From contig CAJNDO010000001.1 in NCBI GenBank assembly GCA_905221545.1, positions 169,978 to 233,977 on the forward strand: DNA of 64,000 nucleotides. Reading direction: 5' to 3'. Origin of the DNA: a bacterium (lineage in GTDB: Bacteria > Bacillota > Bacilli > Lactobacillales > Streptococcaceae). Each line of letters begins with the position of its first letter. The first letter of the stretch is position 1. Both the position numbers and the translations under genes were made by a program. Shown here piece after piece: positions 41,848 through 56,056 of the stretch. The notes under the pieces were generated by a model, which worked only from the letters and a program-made list of their open reading frames with translations, was not told the origin of the DNA and searched no databases.

Positions 41848-42534
41848 TCAAGCTTTTTCTTTTACTTTTTTCTGCCATGAAGCAAAAAGCATACTGAGGT
41901 AAAAAATGCTCATCATAATAGGAATACCAAGAATGGTCTTTTCATGATAAAAAATCGTCAAATAGGCTGAAAAAACCACTCCAAGGACAAAACTAGTAAG
42001 CAGGCTAACAAATATGAAACCTTCACGCAAAAAAGGAGTGTGCTTGGTCCGGAAATAATCTCCAAAAGCCAGCATAGTACGTTTTATATTTCCAGTCATA
42101 AATGCATTGTTATAAGCAATACCCGATACTTCTCCAAAAGCGGTTGTCACCAACCCCATACAAAAGGCCAAGGGCGGTACTAGATAGATATTCTCTACAG
42201 TTTGTGGTACAAATCCAATAATGATTGATAGGATTGCCAAAGGAATCAATGATAAAATAGGTTTTCTTACAATTCTCAATTTTTCCTTATAAATCGTTAG
42301 TAAAAAGACCCCCATCATAAAAGCTAGCAAGGTCATTACTTTAGCACTAGCATCTGACACATTGTGTTGAATGAGACCCACTGATAGAAAGACGACATTC
42401 CCAGTTTGTCCAGCTACAAGAGTATTCCCTCTCACAATAAAAGTATAGGCATCTACATATCCTGCACAAAAAGTCAAAAAAAGCGCTAGCCTCTTAGACT
42501 GACGTGATATTTTTCTTATAGGTAGTAACCTCAT
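41848..42534 (-). CDS. YoaK-family (DUF1275) membrane protein
   Basis: 228 aa with six to seven hydrophobic helices. FCAGYVDAYTF and NTLVAGQTGNVVFLS match DUF1275. Function unknown. GGGAGGAAAA precedes the ATG at 42534, preferred to the ATG at 42546 which lies over that site. Confidence 0.85.
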   Translation of the reverse strand: MRLLPIRKISRQSKRLALFLTFCAGYVDAYTFIVRGNTLVAGQTGNVVFLSVGLIQHNVSDASAKVMTLLAFMMGVFLLTIYKEKLRIVRKPILSLIPLAILSIIIGFVPQTVENIYLVPPLAFCMGLVTTAFGEVSGIAYNNAFMTGNIKRTMLAFGDYFRTKHTPFLREGFIFVSLLTSFVLGVVFSAYLTIFYHEKTILGIPIMMSIFYLSMLFASWQKKVKEKA

Positions 42535-42623
42535 TTTTCCTCCCATTTCATTTACTCATCTCATTATTGTACCACTTTCTTTGGGAAAGTCCTAGTAGCT
42601 TATTTGAAATTTTTTCCCCTCTA

Positions 42624-42653
42624 TTGGATAGTCCCGTCTATCTATGTTATAAT
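42624..42653 (+). promoter_or_regulatory. SigA promoter of the oxidoreductase-helicase pair
   Basis: TTGGAT, 18-base spacer ending TGT, TATAAT; the -10 is also extended. Confidence 0.75.
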
Positions 42654-42687
42654 GAAAGAAGGATTTGAAATCGGAAAAGGAGTATCT

Positions 42688-43671
42688 ATGCTTAAATTAG
42701 GTATCATCGGAACTGGCGCTATCAGCCATCACTTCATAGAAGCAGCCCATGCCAGTGGAAAATACCAACTGACCTCTGTCTACTCTAGAAAACTAGAAAC
42801 TGCCGCAACCTTTGCTTCTCACTATCAGGATATCCAACTCTTTGATCAATTAGAGGACTTCTTCAGGTCTTCCTTTGATGTAGTCTATATCGCCAGTCCA
42901 AACTCCTTACATTTTGCTCAGGCAAAAGCTGCCTTGACTGCTGGTAAACACGTCATTCTTGAAAAGCCAGCTGTCACTCAACCACAAGAATGGCTGAATT
43001 TGATTCAAACAGCTGAGAAAAATAATTGTTTTATCCTTGAAGCAGCTCGTAATTACCACGAGAAAGCCTTTACTACTATCAAAAAATTTCTAGCAGACAA
43101 GCAAATCTTAGGAGCTGATTTCAATTATGCCAAGTATTCTTCCAAAATGCCAGATTTGTTGGCTGGGAAGACACCTAATGTCTTTTCAGGCAGTTTTGCT
43201 GGTGGAGCTCTTATGGATTTGGGGATTTATCCCCTCTACGCTGCCGTTAGTCTGTTTGGAAAAGCTCAGAACGCGACCTACCATGCTCAACAGCTTGACA
43301 ATAGCATTGACCTAAATGGAGACGGTATCCTCTTCTACCCTGACTTTCAAGTTCACATCAAAGCTGGAAAAAACATCACTTCCAATCTTCCTTGCGAGAT
43401 TTATACGACAGATGGAACCTTGACTCTCAACACAATCGAACATGTCCGCTCAACTATTTTTAGCGACCACCAAGGAAATCAAGTCCAACTCCCTATCCAG
43501 CAGGCTCCTCATACGATGACTGAGGAAGTCGCTGCCTTTGCACAGATGATTCAGCAACCAGACCAGACACTTTACCAGACTTGGCTGGACAATGCAGGCT
43601 CTGTTCATGAGCTACTATATACCATGCGCCAGACTGCTGGCATTAGATTTGAGGCAGAAAATGAAAACTAA
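42688..43671 (+). CDS. Gfo/Idh/MocA-family oxidoreductase
   Basis: 327 aa. N-terminal Rossmann fold with GIIGTGAISHHF and the family EKP motif (ILEKPAVT) near residue 95; a C-terminal substrate domain follows. Probably an NAD(P)-dependent sugar or polyol dehydrogenase; substrate not predictable. AAAAGGAG precedes the ATG at 42688. The end overlaps the helicase start. Confidence 0.88.
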   Translation: MLKLGIIGTGAISHHFIEAAHASGKYQLTSVYSRKLETAATFASHYQDIQLFDQLEDFFRSSFDVVYIASPNSLHFAQAKAALTAGKHVILEKPAVTQPQEWLNLIQTAEKNNCFILEAARNYHEKAFTTIKKFLADKQILGADFNYAKYSSKMPDLLAGKTPNVFSGSFAGGALMDLGIYPLYAAVSLFGKAQNATYHAQQLDNSIDLNGDGILFYPDFQVHIKAGKNITSNLPCEIYTTDGTLTLNTIEHVRSTIFSDHQGNQVQLPIQQAPHTMTEEVAAFAQMIQQPDQTLYQTWLDNAGSVHELLYTMRQTAGIRFEAENEN

Positions 43672-44743
43672 ACTACCGACTGAATGGCAAGAACTGAGTG
43701 ACCAACTCGGTTTCCAAGAATTTACCCCCATTCAAACTCAACTATTTGAGCCTATCCTTGCTGGAGAAAATCTCCTAGGAGTGAGCCCAACAGGAACTGG
43801 TAAGACCCTAGCTTACCTCCTACCAAGTCTTCTCAGACTACAAAAGAAAAAAGCCCAGCAACTCTTGATTCTAGCACCAAATACAGAACTTGCTGGACAG
43901 ATTTTTGATGTATGTAAAACGTGGGCAGAGGCTATCGGCTTGACAGCCCAACTCTTCCTATCAGGTTCAAGTCAGAAACGCCAGATTGAACGCCTTAAAA
44001 AAGGACCAGAAATTCTGATTGGAACCCCTGGTCGTATCTTTGAACTGATTAAATTGAAAAAAATTAAGATGATGAATGTAGAAACCATCATCTTGGATGA
44101 ATTTGATCAATTGCTAGATGATTCTCAGATTCACTTTGTTGAGAAAATCACTCACTACGCACCTCGTGACCATCAACTTATCTACATGAGTGCGACGACC
44201 AAGTTTGACAAAGAAAAGATTGTGCCAAATACACGCACTATTGATCTCTCTGATCAAAAACTGGACAATATCCAGCATTTCTATATGCAGGTAGACCAAC
44301 GTCACCGAGTGGATATGCTACGAAAACTGGCTCATGTTGAGGATTTCCGCGGACTAGTCTTTTTTAACAGCCTATCAGACCTTGGCAGTGCGGAAGAAAA
44401 ATTACAATATCGTGATATCTTGGCTGTTTCCCTCGCTAGTGATGTTAATGTCAAATTTAGAAAAGTCATCTTAGAAAAGTTTAAAGATAAGCAACTAACC
44501 CTACTCCTTGCAACTGACCTTTTGGCTCGTGGAATTGATATCGATAGTCTAGAATGCGTCGTAAACTTTGATGTTCCTAGAGATATTGAAACCTACACTC
44601 ACCGTGCTGGCCGTACAGGTCGCATGGGTAAAGAAGGCTATGTTATCACTCTCGTCACTCATCCAGAAGAAATCAAAAAACTCAAGAAGTTTGCAAGCGT
44701 ACGTGAAATTGTCTTGAAAAATCAAGAACTCTATATCAAATAA
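43661..44743 (+). CDS. DEAD-box RNA helicase (DEFD variant)
   Basis: 360 aa, a minimal two-domain helicase. Motif I SPTGTGKT, motif II reads DEFD instead of DEAD, motif III SAT, motif VI HRAGRTGR. Starts inside the oxidoreductase stop region, so likely translationally coupled. Probably acts in ribosome assembly or RNA turnover; no C-terminal extension to tell which. Confidence 0.9.
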   Translation: MKTKLPTEWQELSDQLGFQEFTPIQTQLFEPILAGENLLGVSPTGTGKTLAYLLPSLLRLQKKKAQQLLILAPNTELAGQIFDVCKTWAEAIGLTAQLFLSGSSQKRQIERLKKGPEILIGTPGRIFELIKLKKIKMMNVETIILDEFDQLLDDSQIHFVEKITHYAPRDHQLIYMSATTKFDKEKIVPNTRTIDLSDQKLDNIQHFYMQVDQRHRVDMLRKLAHVEDFRGLVFFNSLSDLGSAEEKLQYRDILAVSLASDVNVKFRKVILEKFKDKQLTLLLATDLLARGIDIDSLECVVNFDVPRDIETYTHRAGRTGRMGKEGYVITLVTHPEEIKKLKKFASVREIVLKNQELYIK

Positions 44744-44751
44744 TCTCCATT

Positions 44752-44784
44752 GCTCTATACACATCAGGTGTATGGAGCTTTTTT
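44752..44784 (+). terminator. Terminator after the helicase gene
   Basis: GCTCTATACAC, loop, GTGTATGGAGC, then TTTTTT. Confidence 0.9.
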
Positions 44785-44817
44785 ATAAGCAATTCTTTAA
44801 TTTAAGTTCAATATTTG

Positions 44818-44845
44818 AAAAAAAGAACCTTGCAAAGCAAGATTC
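44818..44845 (-). terminator. Terminator after tuf
   Basis: Minus-strand GAATCTTGC TTT GCAAGGTTC then TTTTTTT. Confidence 0.88.
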
Positions 44846-44892
44846 TTTTAGTGTCTGACTTAAATAATTGTTCTTCTGGGAACTAAATCGAA

Positions 44893-46089
<1,197 letters not shown>

Positions 46090-46160
46090 TTGAGTAAAAG
46101 CCTCCAATAAAATATATTTTATAGATAGACAGTAGGCAATACAGTCTAACTTTCCTTACT

Positions 46161-46188
46161 ATTTTATCAAATTTCAGCTAAATTGCAA
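46161..46188 (-). promoter_or_regulatory. SigA promoter of tuf
   Basis: TTGCAA (46188-46183), 16-base spacer ending TGA, TAAAAT (46166-46161); extended -10. Confidence 0.78.
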
Positions 46189-46267
46189 GTGTTTTACAAA
46201 GTTTTTGTGAATTATTCTTAATCTACTAATCTAAACGGTACTTCAACTCCTATCACTTGCCTAAATA

Positions 46268-46293
46268 AAAAGAAAAATCAGGAATTTCCTGAC
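46268..46293 (-). terminator. Terminator after the AI-2E-family gene
   Basis: Minus-strand AGTCAGGAA A TTCCTGATTTTTC: a nearly perfect short hairpin plus a T-run. Confidence 0.85.
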
Positions 46294-46295
46294 TT

Positions 46296-47405
46296 TTACT
46301 TGACTAATTCTCTTTCTCGTTCTTTCATTATTTTGTGATTTTCATACAAGCGAGATAAGAACTTAGAAATTTCTTTCAAGATAGAATAGGTTGGTACTGC
46401 GACAATCATACCAATGACACCATAGATATTACTTGATAACAAAAGTAATACCAAAATCGTGATTGGATGGACCTTCATCACACCACCTACGATTCGAGGG
46501 TAGAGGATATTTCCATCCACTTGTTGAATGATTAGCATGTAAACAACTGCAATTAGCATTCTATGAGGATCCGTAAAGACATTGGCAATAATCATCGGAA
46601 TCAAGCCAATGCTTGGTCCCACATAAGGAATGAGATTGGCCAATCCTGAAAAGATGGCAAAGACCAAAGCGTATTTCAAACCAATCACGCTATATCCGAT
46701 AAAGGCCAAACAACCGATAATAATGGCATCAATTGCGACTCCACTAATATAGCGAGCAATTGTCGCATTCAAATTCTTTAAAAGACCTGCAATATGCAAC
46801 TTATCTCTCTTTAAAACAGTGCGCTCAAGCATCGGTAAAAATTTGTGTCCATCCAACAAAAAATATACCAAAAATACAGGGGTCATAATAATAATCAAAA
46901 CGGTACTAAAGAGAGCTGATATAACACTTCCGACACTATTTGTAACACTATTTAGGATATTTTGTAGAATATCTACATAGGACAGATTTAATTGTTGAAT
47001 TGTCGCTTGAATATCCAAATTTTGAAAGGCTGGATAAGTAGATAAATCTACAATCAAATTTTGCAAACGACTATAGATAGTCTGGCTAGTCGCAATCAAG
47101 CTGGTCAATTGATTGACCAAAATCGGTAACAGATAGACTACCCCAATGACAAGCCCCCAAACCAAAGCACACAAGGTTAGTAGAATACCAATGATACGAT
47201 TAATTTTGAAATACTTTTGTAAAAAATTTACAATAGGATTGGTCAAATAATATAAAAAGCCACCTAGAAGAAAAGGAATCATGATGGTGTTTGCGACGCT
47301 CACAAAAGGTGTAATAATCGCTCCCATCTCTCTCCATAAGTAAAAGATGATGGTTAATAGTAAAATCTCACTGGTCCAAAAAAATAATTTATTCTTACGA
47401 AACAT
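46296..47405 (-). CDS. AI-2E (PerM/YtvI) family permease
   Basis: 369 aa with about eight membrane helices; family motifs GLANLIPYVGPSIG near residue 265 and IVGGVMKVHPITILVLLL near 315. Members move autoinducer-2 or act as Na+/H+ exchangers; role here unknown. GGAGGTACCTC precedes the ATG. Divergent from dacA. Confidence 0.85.
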   Translation of the reverse strand: MFRKNKLFFWTSEILLLTIIFYLWREMGAIITPFVSVANTIMIPFLLGGFLYYLTNPIVNFLQKYFKINRIIGILLTLCALVWGLVIGVVYLLPILVNQLTSLIATSQTIYSRLQNLIVDLSTYPAFQNLDIQATIQQLNLSYVDILQNILNSVTNSVGSVISALFSTVLIIIMTPVFLVYFLLDGHKFLPMLERTVLKRDKLHIAGLLKNLNATIARYISGVAIDAIIIGCLAFIGYSVIGLKYALVFAIFSGLANLIPYVGPSIGLIPMIIANVFTDPHRMLIAVVYMLIIQQVDGNILYPRIVGGVMKVHPITILVLLLLSSNIYGVIGMIVAVPTYSILKEISKFLSRLYENHKIMKERERELVK

Positions 47406-47492
47406 GAGGTACCTCCATTCATCTATTTTACCATACTTTCAAAAAAGCTTCTTTCTTCTGTCATGAAACTGGGAATATTTTTTTCTTTATGT

Positions 47493-47498
47493 TAGAAT
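47493..47498 (+). promoter_or_regulatory. Extended -10 promoter of dacA, nine bases before the ATG
   Basis: TGTTAGAAT: extended -10 whose last base is 10 bases from the dacA ATG. Transcription would begin within about two bases of the start codon, so the mRNA would have almost no leader. No good -35 is visible. Confidence 0.65.
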
Positions 47499-47507
47499 AA
47501 ACTTACT

Positions 47508-48749
47508 ATGAAAAAAATCATTTTAACTCTACTAGCCCTATCCGTTATTGGCTCAACTTCTACTGTTGCTGCCCAAGATTTTAATATTGCTGCTAAACAT
47601 GCGATTGCTGTTGAGGCCAATACTGGTAAAATTCTCTATGAGAAGGATGCAACTCAACCTGTCGAAATTGCTTCTATTACAAAACTACTTACAGTTTATC
47701 TTGTCTATGAGGCTCTAGAAAATGGAAGTATCACACTCTCCACCCCAGTAGATATTTCTGATTATCCTTATCAATTAACGACAAATTCCGAAGCCAGTAA
47801 TGTTCCTATGGAGGCCCGTAATTATACTGTCGAAGAGTTGCTTGAAGCAACCCTGGTATCTAGTGCAAACAGTGCCGCTATTGCCTTAGCTGAGAAAATT
47901 GCTGGCTCTGAAAAAAACTTCGTTGATATGATGCGGGACAAACTCCTGGAATGGGGAATAAAAGATGCCACGGTTATCAATACAACTGGTCTGAACAACG
48001 AAACTCTCGGAGATAACATTTACCCAGGGTCTAATAAAGATGATGAAAATAAGCTCAGTGCTTATGATGTTGCTATCGTTGCTCGTAACCTCATCAAAAA
48101 ATACCCACAAGTTTTGGAAATAACGAAAAAACCTTCTTCTACTTTTTCTGGGATGACAATCACTTCGACCAACTACATGTTAGAAGGTATGCCTGCTCAT
48201 CGCGGTGGTTTTGATGGACTTAAGACAGGAACAACAGACAAAGCTGGTGAATCTTTTGTTGGTACTACTGTCGAAAAAGGCATGAGGGTTATCACAGTTG
48301 TTTTGAATGCAAATCATCAAGATAATAATCCTTACTCTCGTTTTACAGCTACATCTTCCCTAATGGATTATATTTCTTCTACATTCACACTTCGCAAAAT
48401 CGTTCAAAAAGGCGATGCCTACCAAGATAGCAAAGCCCCTGTACAAGATGGAAAAGAAGATACGGTCACTGCAGTGGCCCCAGAGGATATCTATCTAATT
48501 GAACGTGTTGGGAATCAATCTTCCCAATCTGTTCAATTCACTCCTGATTCCAAAGAAATCCCAGCACCACTTGAAGCTGGAACAGTGGTTGGCCATTTGA
48601 ATTATGAAGACAAGGACTTGATTGGTCAAGGTTACATTACCACAGAACGTCCTAGTTTCGAAATGGTCGCAGAAAAGAAAGTTGAAAAAGCCTTCTTCTT
48701 AAAAGTTTGGTGGAATCAGTTTATTCGATTTATCAACGAAAAATTATAA
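47508..48749 (+). CDS. dacA: D-alanyl-D-alanine carboxypeptidase DacA (PBP3)
   Basis: 413 aa. Signal peptide to about residue 22, active-site SITK (S56-K59), SAN (119-121), KTGTTD (239-244), then a C-terminal beta domain and an amphipathic anchor helix (KVWWNQFIRFINEKL). Trims pentapeptides of the cell wall and helps place the septum. There is no Shine-Dalgarno before the ATG; see the promoter entry and finding. Confidence 0.95.
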   Translation: MKKIILTLLALSVIGSTSTVAAQDFNIAAKHAIAVEANTGKILYEKDATQPVEIASITKLLTVYLVYEALENGSITLSTPVDISDYPYQLTTNSEASNVPMEARNYTVEELLEATLVSSANSAAIALAEKIAGSEKNFVDMMRDKLLEWGIKDATVINTTGLNNETLGDNIYPGSNKDDENKLSAYDVAIVARNLIKKYPQVLEITKKPSSTFSGMTITSTNYMLEGMPAHRGGFDGLKTGTTDKAGESFVGTTVEKGMRVITVVLNANHQDNNPYSRFTATSSLMDYISSTFTLRKIVQKGDAYQDSKAPVQDGKEDTVTAVAPEDIYLIERVGNQSSQSVQFTPDSKEIPAPLEAGTVVGHLNYEDKDLIGQGYITTERPSFEMVAEKKVEKAFFLKVWWNQFIRFINEKL

Positions 48750-48782
48750 AAAAAATCGCGATTTAAACCGCGATTTTTTTGT
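48748..48782. terminator. Bidirectional terminator between dacA and sufB
   Basis: AAAAAATCGCG ATTTAAA CCGCGATTTTTTT works on both strands between the convergent genes. Confidence 0.88.
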
Positions 48783-48833
48783 TACAAGTTCATCTTCAAA
48801 GTCCTTGATTTTGAGTAAATCTAAAATCAAATT

Positions 48834-50246
48834 TTATCCGACTGACCCTTCCATTTCATAGCTAATCAAGCGGTTCAGCTCAACTGCATATTCCATTGGA
48901 AGTTCTTTTGTGAAGGGCTCTACAAATCCCATGACAATCATCTCTGTCGCTTCTGATTCTGACAAACCACGACTCATGAGGTAATAGAGTTGTTCTTCTG
49001 AAATCTTAGAAACCTTGGCTTCGTGCTCCAAAGCAACTTGTGAGTTGTGAATTTCATTAAACGGAATGGTATCTGATGCTGACAAGTCATCCATGATAAT
49101 GGTATCACACTCGATGTGAGAAACAGATTTCTTAGAGTTTTTGTTAAAGGTTACTTGTCCACGGTAGTCAACCTTTCCGCCGCCTTTAGCGATGGATTTA
49201 GACACGATAGACGAGCTTGTATGTGGAGCGTTGTGGATCATCTTAGCACCAGTATCCTGGTGTTGCCCAGCATTGGCAAAGGCAATCGAGAGCATGGTAC
49301 CACGCGCCCCTTCTCCATCTAGGTAAACAGATGGGTATTTCATAGTTGTTTTAGCACCCAAGTTTCCATCAATCCACTCAACTGTCGCATCTTTCAAGGC
49401 TTTGGCACGTTTCGTTACCAAGTTATAAACGTTGTCAGACCAGTTTTGAATAGTCGTATAACGCATATAAGCTCCGTCCAAGGCAAAAATTTCTACGATG
49501 GCAGCATGCAAGCTATTGCTTGAATAAGTTGGTGCTGTACAGCCCTCTACGTAGTGGACGCTTGCTCCCTCATCAACGATAATCAAGGTACGTTCAAACT
49601 GACCAGTATTTTCGTTGTTGATACGGAAGTAGGTTTGAAGTGGAATATCCACTTTGACCCCTTTTGGTACGTAGATAAAGGTTCCACCTGACCATACTGC
49701 TGAGTTGAGAGCAGCCAACTTGTTATCTGTTGGCGGTACCAACTTGGCAAAGTATTGTTTAAACAAGTCAGGGTATTCCTTGAGGGCAGAATCCGTATCT
49801 GTAAAGATAATCCCCAATTTCTGGAACTCTTCCTTCATGTTGTGGTAAACCACTTCTGACTCATACTGGGCAGAGGCACCAGCTAGATAAGCACGCTCAG
49901 CTTCAGGAATCCCGATACGCTCAAAGGTTTCCTTGATTTTTTCAGGAACATCATCCCAAGAACGGGCAGGCTTATCAGATGGTTTTTGGTAATAAATCAA
50001 GTCATCAAAGTCAATCTCTGACAAGTCTGCTCCCCAAGTTTGCATGGGCATTTTTTTGAAGGTTTCATAAGACTTCAAACGGAATTCTAGCATCCACTCA
50101 GGTTCTCCCTTAGCAGCTGATAATTCGCGAATGACATCTTCGTTCAATCCTTTTCCTGTCGATAGGACAGGCTCTACATCATCATGGAAACCAAATTTAT
50201 ATTCACCAAGGTCAATTGGTTTTGGTTCTACTCTTTCTTCAGCCAT
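48834..50246 (-). CDS. sufB: Fe-S cluster assembly protein SufB
   Basis: 470 aa scaffold protein of the SUF system that forms SufBC2D and builds 4Fe-4S clusters. Contains [10 protein letters not shown] and [18 protein letters not shown] type SufB core segments and the C-terminal [31 protein letters not shown] precedes the ATG at 50246. Last gene of sufC-D-S-U-B. Confidence 0.97.
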   Translation of the reverse strand: MAEERVEPKPIDLGEYKFGFHDDVEPVLSTGKGLNEDVIRELSAAKGEPEWMLEFRLKSYETFKKMPMQTWGADLSEIDFDDLIYYQKPSDKPARSWDDVPEKIKETFERIGIPEAERAYLAGASAQYESEVVYHNMKEEFQKLGIIFTDTDSALKEYPDLFKQYFAKLVPPTDNKLAALNSAVWSGGTFIYVPKGVKVDIPLQTYFRINNENTGQFERTLIIVDEGASVHYVEGCTAPTYSSNSLHAAIVEIFALDGAYMRYTTIQNWSDNVYNLVTKRAKALKDATVEWIDGNLGAKTTMKYPSVYLDGEGARGTMLSIAFANAGQHQDTGAKMIHNAPHTSSSIVSKSIAKGGGKVDYRGQVTFNKNSKKSVSHIECDTIIMDDLSASDTIPFNEIHNSQVALEHEAKVSKISEEQLYYLMSRGLSESEATEMIVMGFVEPFTKELPMEYAVELNRLISYEMEGSVG

Positions 50247-50303
50247 AATATCCTTTCTTTCATTCTTCATTTCTACTGATTCATAAGACAAAAGAAACTT
50301 GTC

Positions 50304-53230
<2,927 letters not shown>

Positions 53231-53257
53231 TTACTTCTCCTAAAAGACACGAGGAAA

Positions 53258-54028
53258 TTACAATTCTTCCTTGTAGTCGTAGCCAAGTTCTTCAGCTAGT
53301 TTTGCGTATCCTTCACGTTCCAAACGCGCAGCCAATTCTGGACCACCAGAAAGGACAACACGACCTTCCATCATCACGTGTACCACATCTGGTGTGATGT
53401 AGTTCAAAAGACGTTGGTAGTGAGTGATAATCATAGCACCAAAACCTTCACCACGCATGGCATTCACACCTTTAGAAACAACTTTAAGAGCGTCAATATC
53501 AAGACCAGAGTCAATCTCATCCAAAAGGGCAAATGTTGGCTCTAACATCAAAAGTTGAAGAATCTCATTACGTTTTTTCTCACCACCAGAGAAACCTTCG
53601 TTGAGGTAACGCTCAGCCATTTCTTCTTTCATGTTGAGCAATTCCATCTTCTCGTCCAATTTAGTGATAAACTCACGAACTGAAATCTTCTCATCGTCTT
53701 CTTTACCAGCATTCATAGCTGCACGAAGAAACTCAGCATTGGTAATTCCAGGAATTTCTGATGGGTATTGCATAGCAAGGAAAAGTCCCATACGCGCACG
53801 CTCGTCCACTTCCAACTCAAGGATATTTACGCCATCAAACAAGACTTCACCTTTGGTAACTTCATAGTTTGGATTTCCCATGATAGCGGCAGAAAGAGTT
53901 GATTTACCAGTACCATTTGGTCCCATGATAGCGGCAATTTCTCCTGTTTTAAGGGTCAGGTTAACCCCTTTTAAAATTTCTTTTCCTTCAATCTCAACGT
54001 GAAGATCTTTGATCTCTAATACTGACAT
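53258..54028 (-). CDS. sufC: SufC ATPase
   Basis: 256 aa. Walker A MGPNGTGKST, ABC signature FSGGEKKRNE and ALLDEIDSGLD. Powers SufBC2D. The start at 54028 (MSVLEIKD) has AAAGGAACTATC upstream; a longer in-frame reading to 54136 would cover the promoter region. First gene of the operon. Confidence 0.97.
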   Translation of the reverse strand: MSVLEIKDLHVEIEGKEILKGVNLTLKTGEIAAIMGPNGTGKSTLSAAIMGNPNYEVTKGEVLFDGVNILELEVDERARMGLFLAMQYPSEIPGITNAEFLRAAMNAGKEDDEKISVREFITKLDEKMELLNMKEEMAERYLNEGFSGGEKKRNEILQLLMLEPTFALLDEIDSGLDIDALKVVSKGVNAMRGEGFGAMIITHYQRLLNYITPDVVHVMMEGRVVLSGGPELAARLEREGYAKLAEELGYDYKEEL

Positions 54029-54126
54029 GATAGTTCCTTTCTTTTTCACAGCCTTTACAGTGCTTACTAGAAACATACTTGATTTCCCTAGAAAATACGG
54101 TAAAAGGTCAATAAATATACTTTTAT

Positions 54127-54132
54127 AGTATA
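54127..54132 (-). promoter_or_regulatory. Extended -10 promoter of the suf operon
   Basis: Minus-strand TGTTATACT, about 98 bases before sufC and just past the terminator at 54141-54155. Confidence 0.6.
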
Positions 54133-54133
54133 A

Positions 54134-54155
54134 CAAAAAAAAGCCTAAAAGGCTT
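54134..54155 (-). terminator. Terminator before the suf operon
   Basis: Minus-strand AAGCC TTTTA GGCTT then TTTTTT; closes the dnaX unit. Confidence 0.85.
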
Positions 54156-54178
54156 TAATTTTGTCTAGAAGCTGTGGA

Positions 54179-54373
54179 CTAGTCTTTCCCTTTTAAATGC
54201 TGGTCAATGACATCTACTATTTTACCCATCAAGTAACTCACTCGAAAGTTTCTAAAGAGCAAAATGGCCCAAAAGGCTGCCATAATATAGCGACCAGTCA
54301 TCCAGGCTTCATTGAAAAAATAGGTCTCAGCAGCTGTAAACAGTGCGATGATAATAAATTGTTGTCTATTCAT
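54179..54373 (-). CDS. Small membrane protein (DUF3272-like)
   Basis: 64 aa. One or two hydrophobic helices (about 5-20 and 28-42) followed by a basic tail. Known to me as a streptococcal DUF3272 protein next to dnaX. Function unknown. Confidence 0.75.
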   Translation of the reverse strand: MNRQQFIIIALFTAAETYFFNEAWMTGRYIMAAFWAILLFRNFRVSYLMGKIVDVIDQHLKGKD

Positions 54374-54400
54374 AAACTTATTGTATCATGAAATCTTTCT

Positions 54401-56056
54401 TTAGTCTTCCTCTACCTTCACTTTATCAGCCAAAAATTCAAATCCTTCCGGAATCAGACTTTCTTCTGCTTCTTTTTCAGTTTGAGAAGATTTAGCTTTA
54501 GCAGAAAAGGCTGCGCGAACTTCTTTCCATTCCTCCATGGAAATAGCTAATATCTCAGGTGAAAAACCTGCTGCCTGACTGAGGATATTGCCAAACATGG
54601 TATTGAGATTGTCTCGTTTCATGGTTTGACCGGCATTGAAGTTAGATTCAAAAGCAAGAATGGCATGGTGTTCATTGGCCGCAACCGGTTGAGAACCAAC
54701 TAGCAAAGCCTTATCAGGACCACCTAGACTTTCAATTACCTCTCCCCAGGCATTCTGTAAGCGAATCAGATTTTGACGTGCTAAATCAGGATTTTCGACG
54801 GCCTCTTGTAAGATAGATTGTACTTTATTGCGATCCACACGATAGACTGTTTTGCCCGTAGCTGGTCGACTAGGAGCTGGACTTGTTGGCTTGGGCACAG
54901 TTCCTACATTGGCGAGTTCTTGTTTGAGACGGGCAATTTCCTGTCTCAGTGCAGAAATTTCACTTTCAACCGCCCCTGAAAGAACTGGTTCAGTCTTAAT
55001 CTCCGCCAAACGGATAGTCATCATCTCAGCATAAATCTTGGGCTGCAAACTAGACTTAATATCTGCTAAACTCACTGTCGCCAAGCGAATCATTTCAAAC
55101 AGATTTTCCTGAGAAAGAGCCAAATTTTCTACAAAGACTGGACTATGATGAGTATTTTCTCCCCCTGTTTGAACAATTAACAAGTCTCTTAAATAGTGCA
55201 AAAGATCGGTCACAAAACGAGTCATGCTCTTACCATTCTCAAAGAGAAGATTTAAGCAAGACAAGGCCTTGGGAACATCCTGTTGAGATAAGGCAGCCAC
55301 ATAATCATCCAAGGCAGACAGGCTAATAGTACCTGTAATTTCTTCAGAAATGGCAGTCGTCAACTCATTTCCCTGTGTCAAACTCAGGGCTTGATCCAAA
55401 ATAGACAAGGCATCCCGCATCCCACCTTCAGCTCGTCTGGCAATAATTTCCACAGCCTCTGGTTCAGAACTAATATTTTCTTTTTCTAAGATATAGTGGA
55501 TATGTTCCTTAATATCCTGTGTCTTAATTGATTTAAACTCAAAACGTTGGACACGGGATAGAATCGTAGCAGGAATCTTGTGCAATTCAGTAGTAGCTAA
55601 AATAAAGACCACATTCTGTGTCGGCTCTTCCAGCGTCTTTAGGAGAGCATTAAAAGCCCCTGTAGACAGCATGTGAACCTCGTCTATGATATAAACCTTA
55701 TAACGGGCAAGACTAGGAGCATAGGTAGATTTATCACGAATTTCGCGAATTTCATCAACCCCATTATTAGAGGCCGCATCCATTTCGATGACATCTTCTA
55801 AACTACCATCCGTCACTGCCTGACAAATATAGCAGTTATTGCAAGGTTCACCACCCACTTGATTGGGACAGTTCATAGCCTTTGCAAAGATCTTAGCCAC
55901 ACTGGTTTTTCCCGTTCCACGAGGACCAGAAAAAAGATAAGCATGACTTATTTTCTCTTGCTCCACCGCTTGTTTAAGAGTCTTAGCCACAACTTCTTGA
56001 CCAACCAATTGGGAGAAGTTTTGACTTCTATATTTTCGATAAAGTGCTTGATACAT
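54401..56056 (-). CDS. dnaX: DNA polymerase III gamma/tau subunit
   Basis: 551 aa. P-loop GPRGTGKTS, zinc cysteines (CPNQ...CNNCYIC), Walker B-like IIDEVHML, and a C-terminal tau region starting after about residue 370. Clamp loader. The ATG at 56056 overlaps the fRMsr stop (TAATG); GGGGAGAAAGCC is the Shine-Dalgarno. Confidence 0.97.
   Translation of the reverse strand: MYQALYRKYRSQNFSQLVGQEVVAKTLKQAVEQEKISHAYLFSGPRGTGKTSVAKIFAKAMNCPNQVGGEPCNNCYICQAVTDGSLEDVIEMDAASNNGVDEIREIRDKSTYAPSLARYKVYIIDEVHMLSTGAFNALLKTLEEPTQNVVFILATTELHKIPATILSRVQRFEFKSIKTQDIKEHIHYILEKENISSEPEAVEIIARRAEGGMRDALSILDQALSLTQGNELTTAISEEITGTISLSALDDYVAALSQQDVPKALSCLNLLFENGKSMTRFVTDLLHYLRDLLIVQTGGENTHHSPVFVENLALSQENLFEMIRLATVSLADIKSSLQPKIYAEMMTIRLAEIKTEPVLSGAVESEISALRQEIARLKQELANVGTVPKPTSPAPSRPATGKTVYRVDRNKVQSILQEAVENPDLARQNLIRLQNAWGEVIESLGGPDKALLVGSQPVAANEHHAILAFESNFNAGQTMKRDNLNTMFGNILSQAAGFSPEILAISMEEWKEVRAAFSAKAKSSQTEKEAEESLIPEGFEFLADKVKVEED

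Noticed and set aside
44097..44112. Helicase motif II DEFD instead of DEAD as a possible loss of activity
   Set aside because: The first two residues (D-E) that handle Mg-ATP are kept and other motifs are intact; such variants are common.
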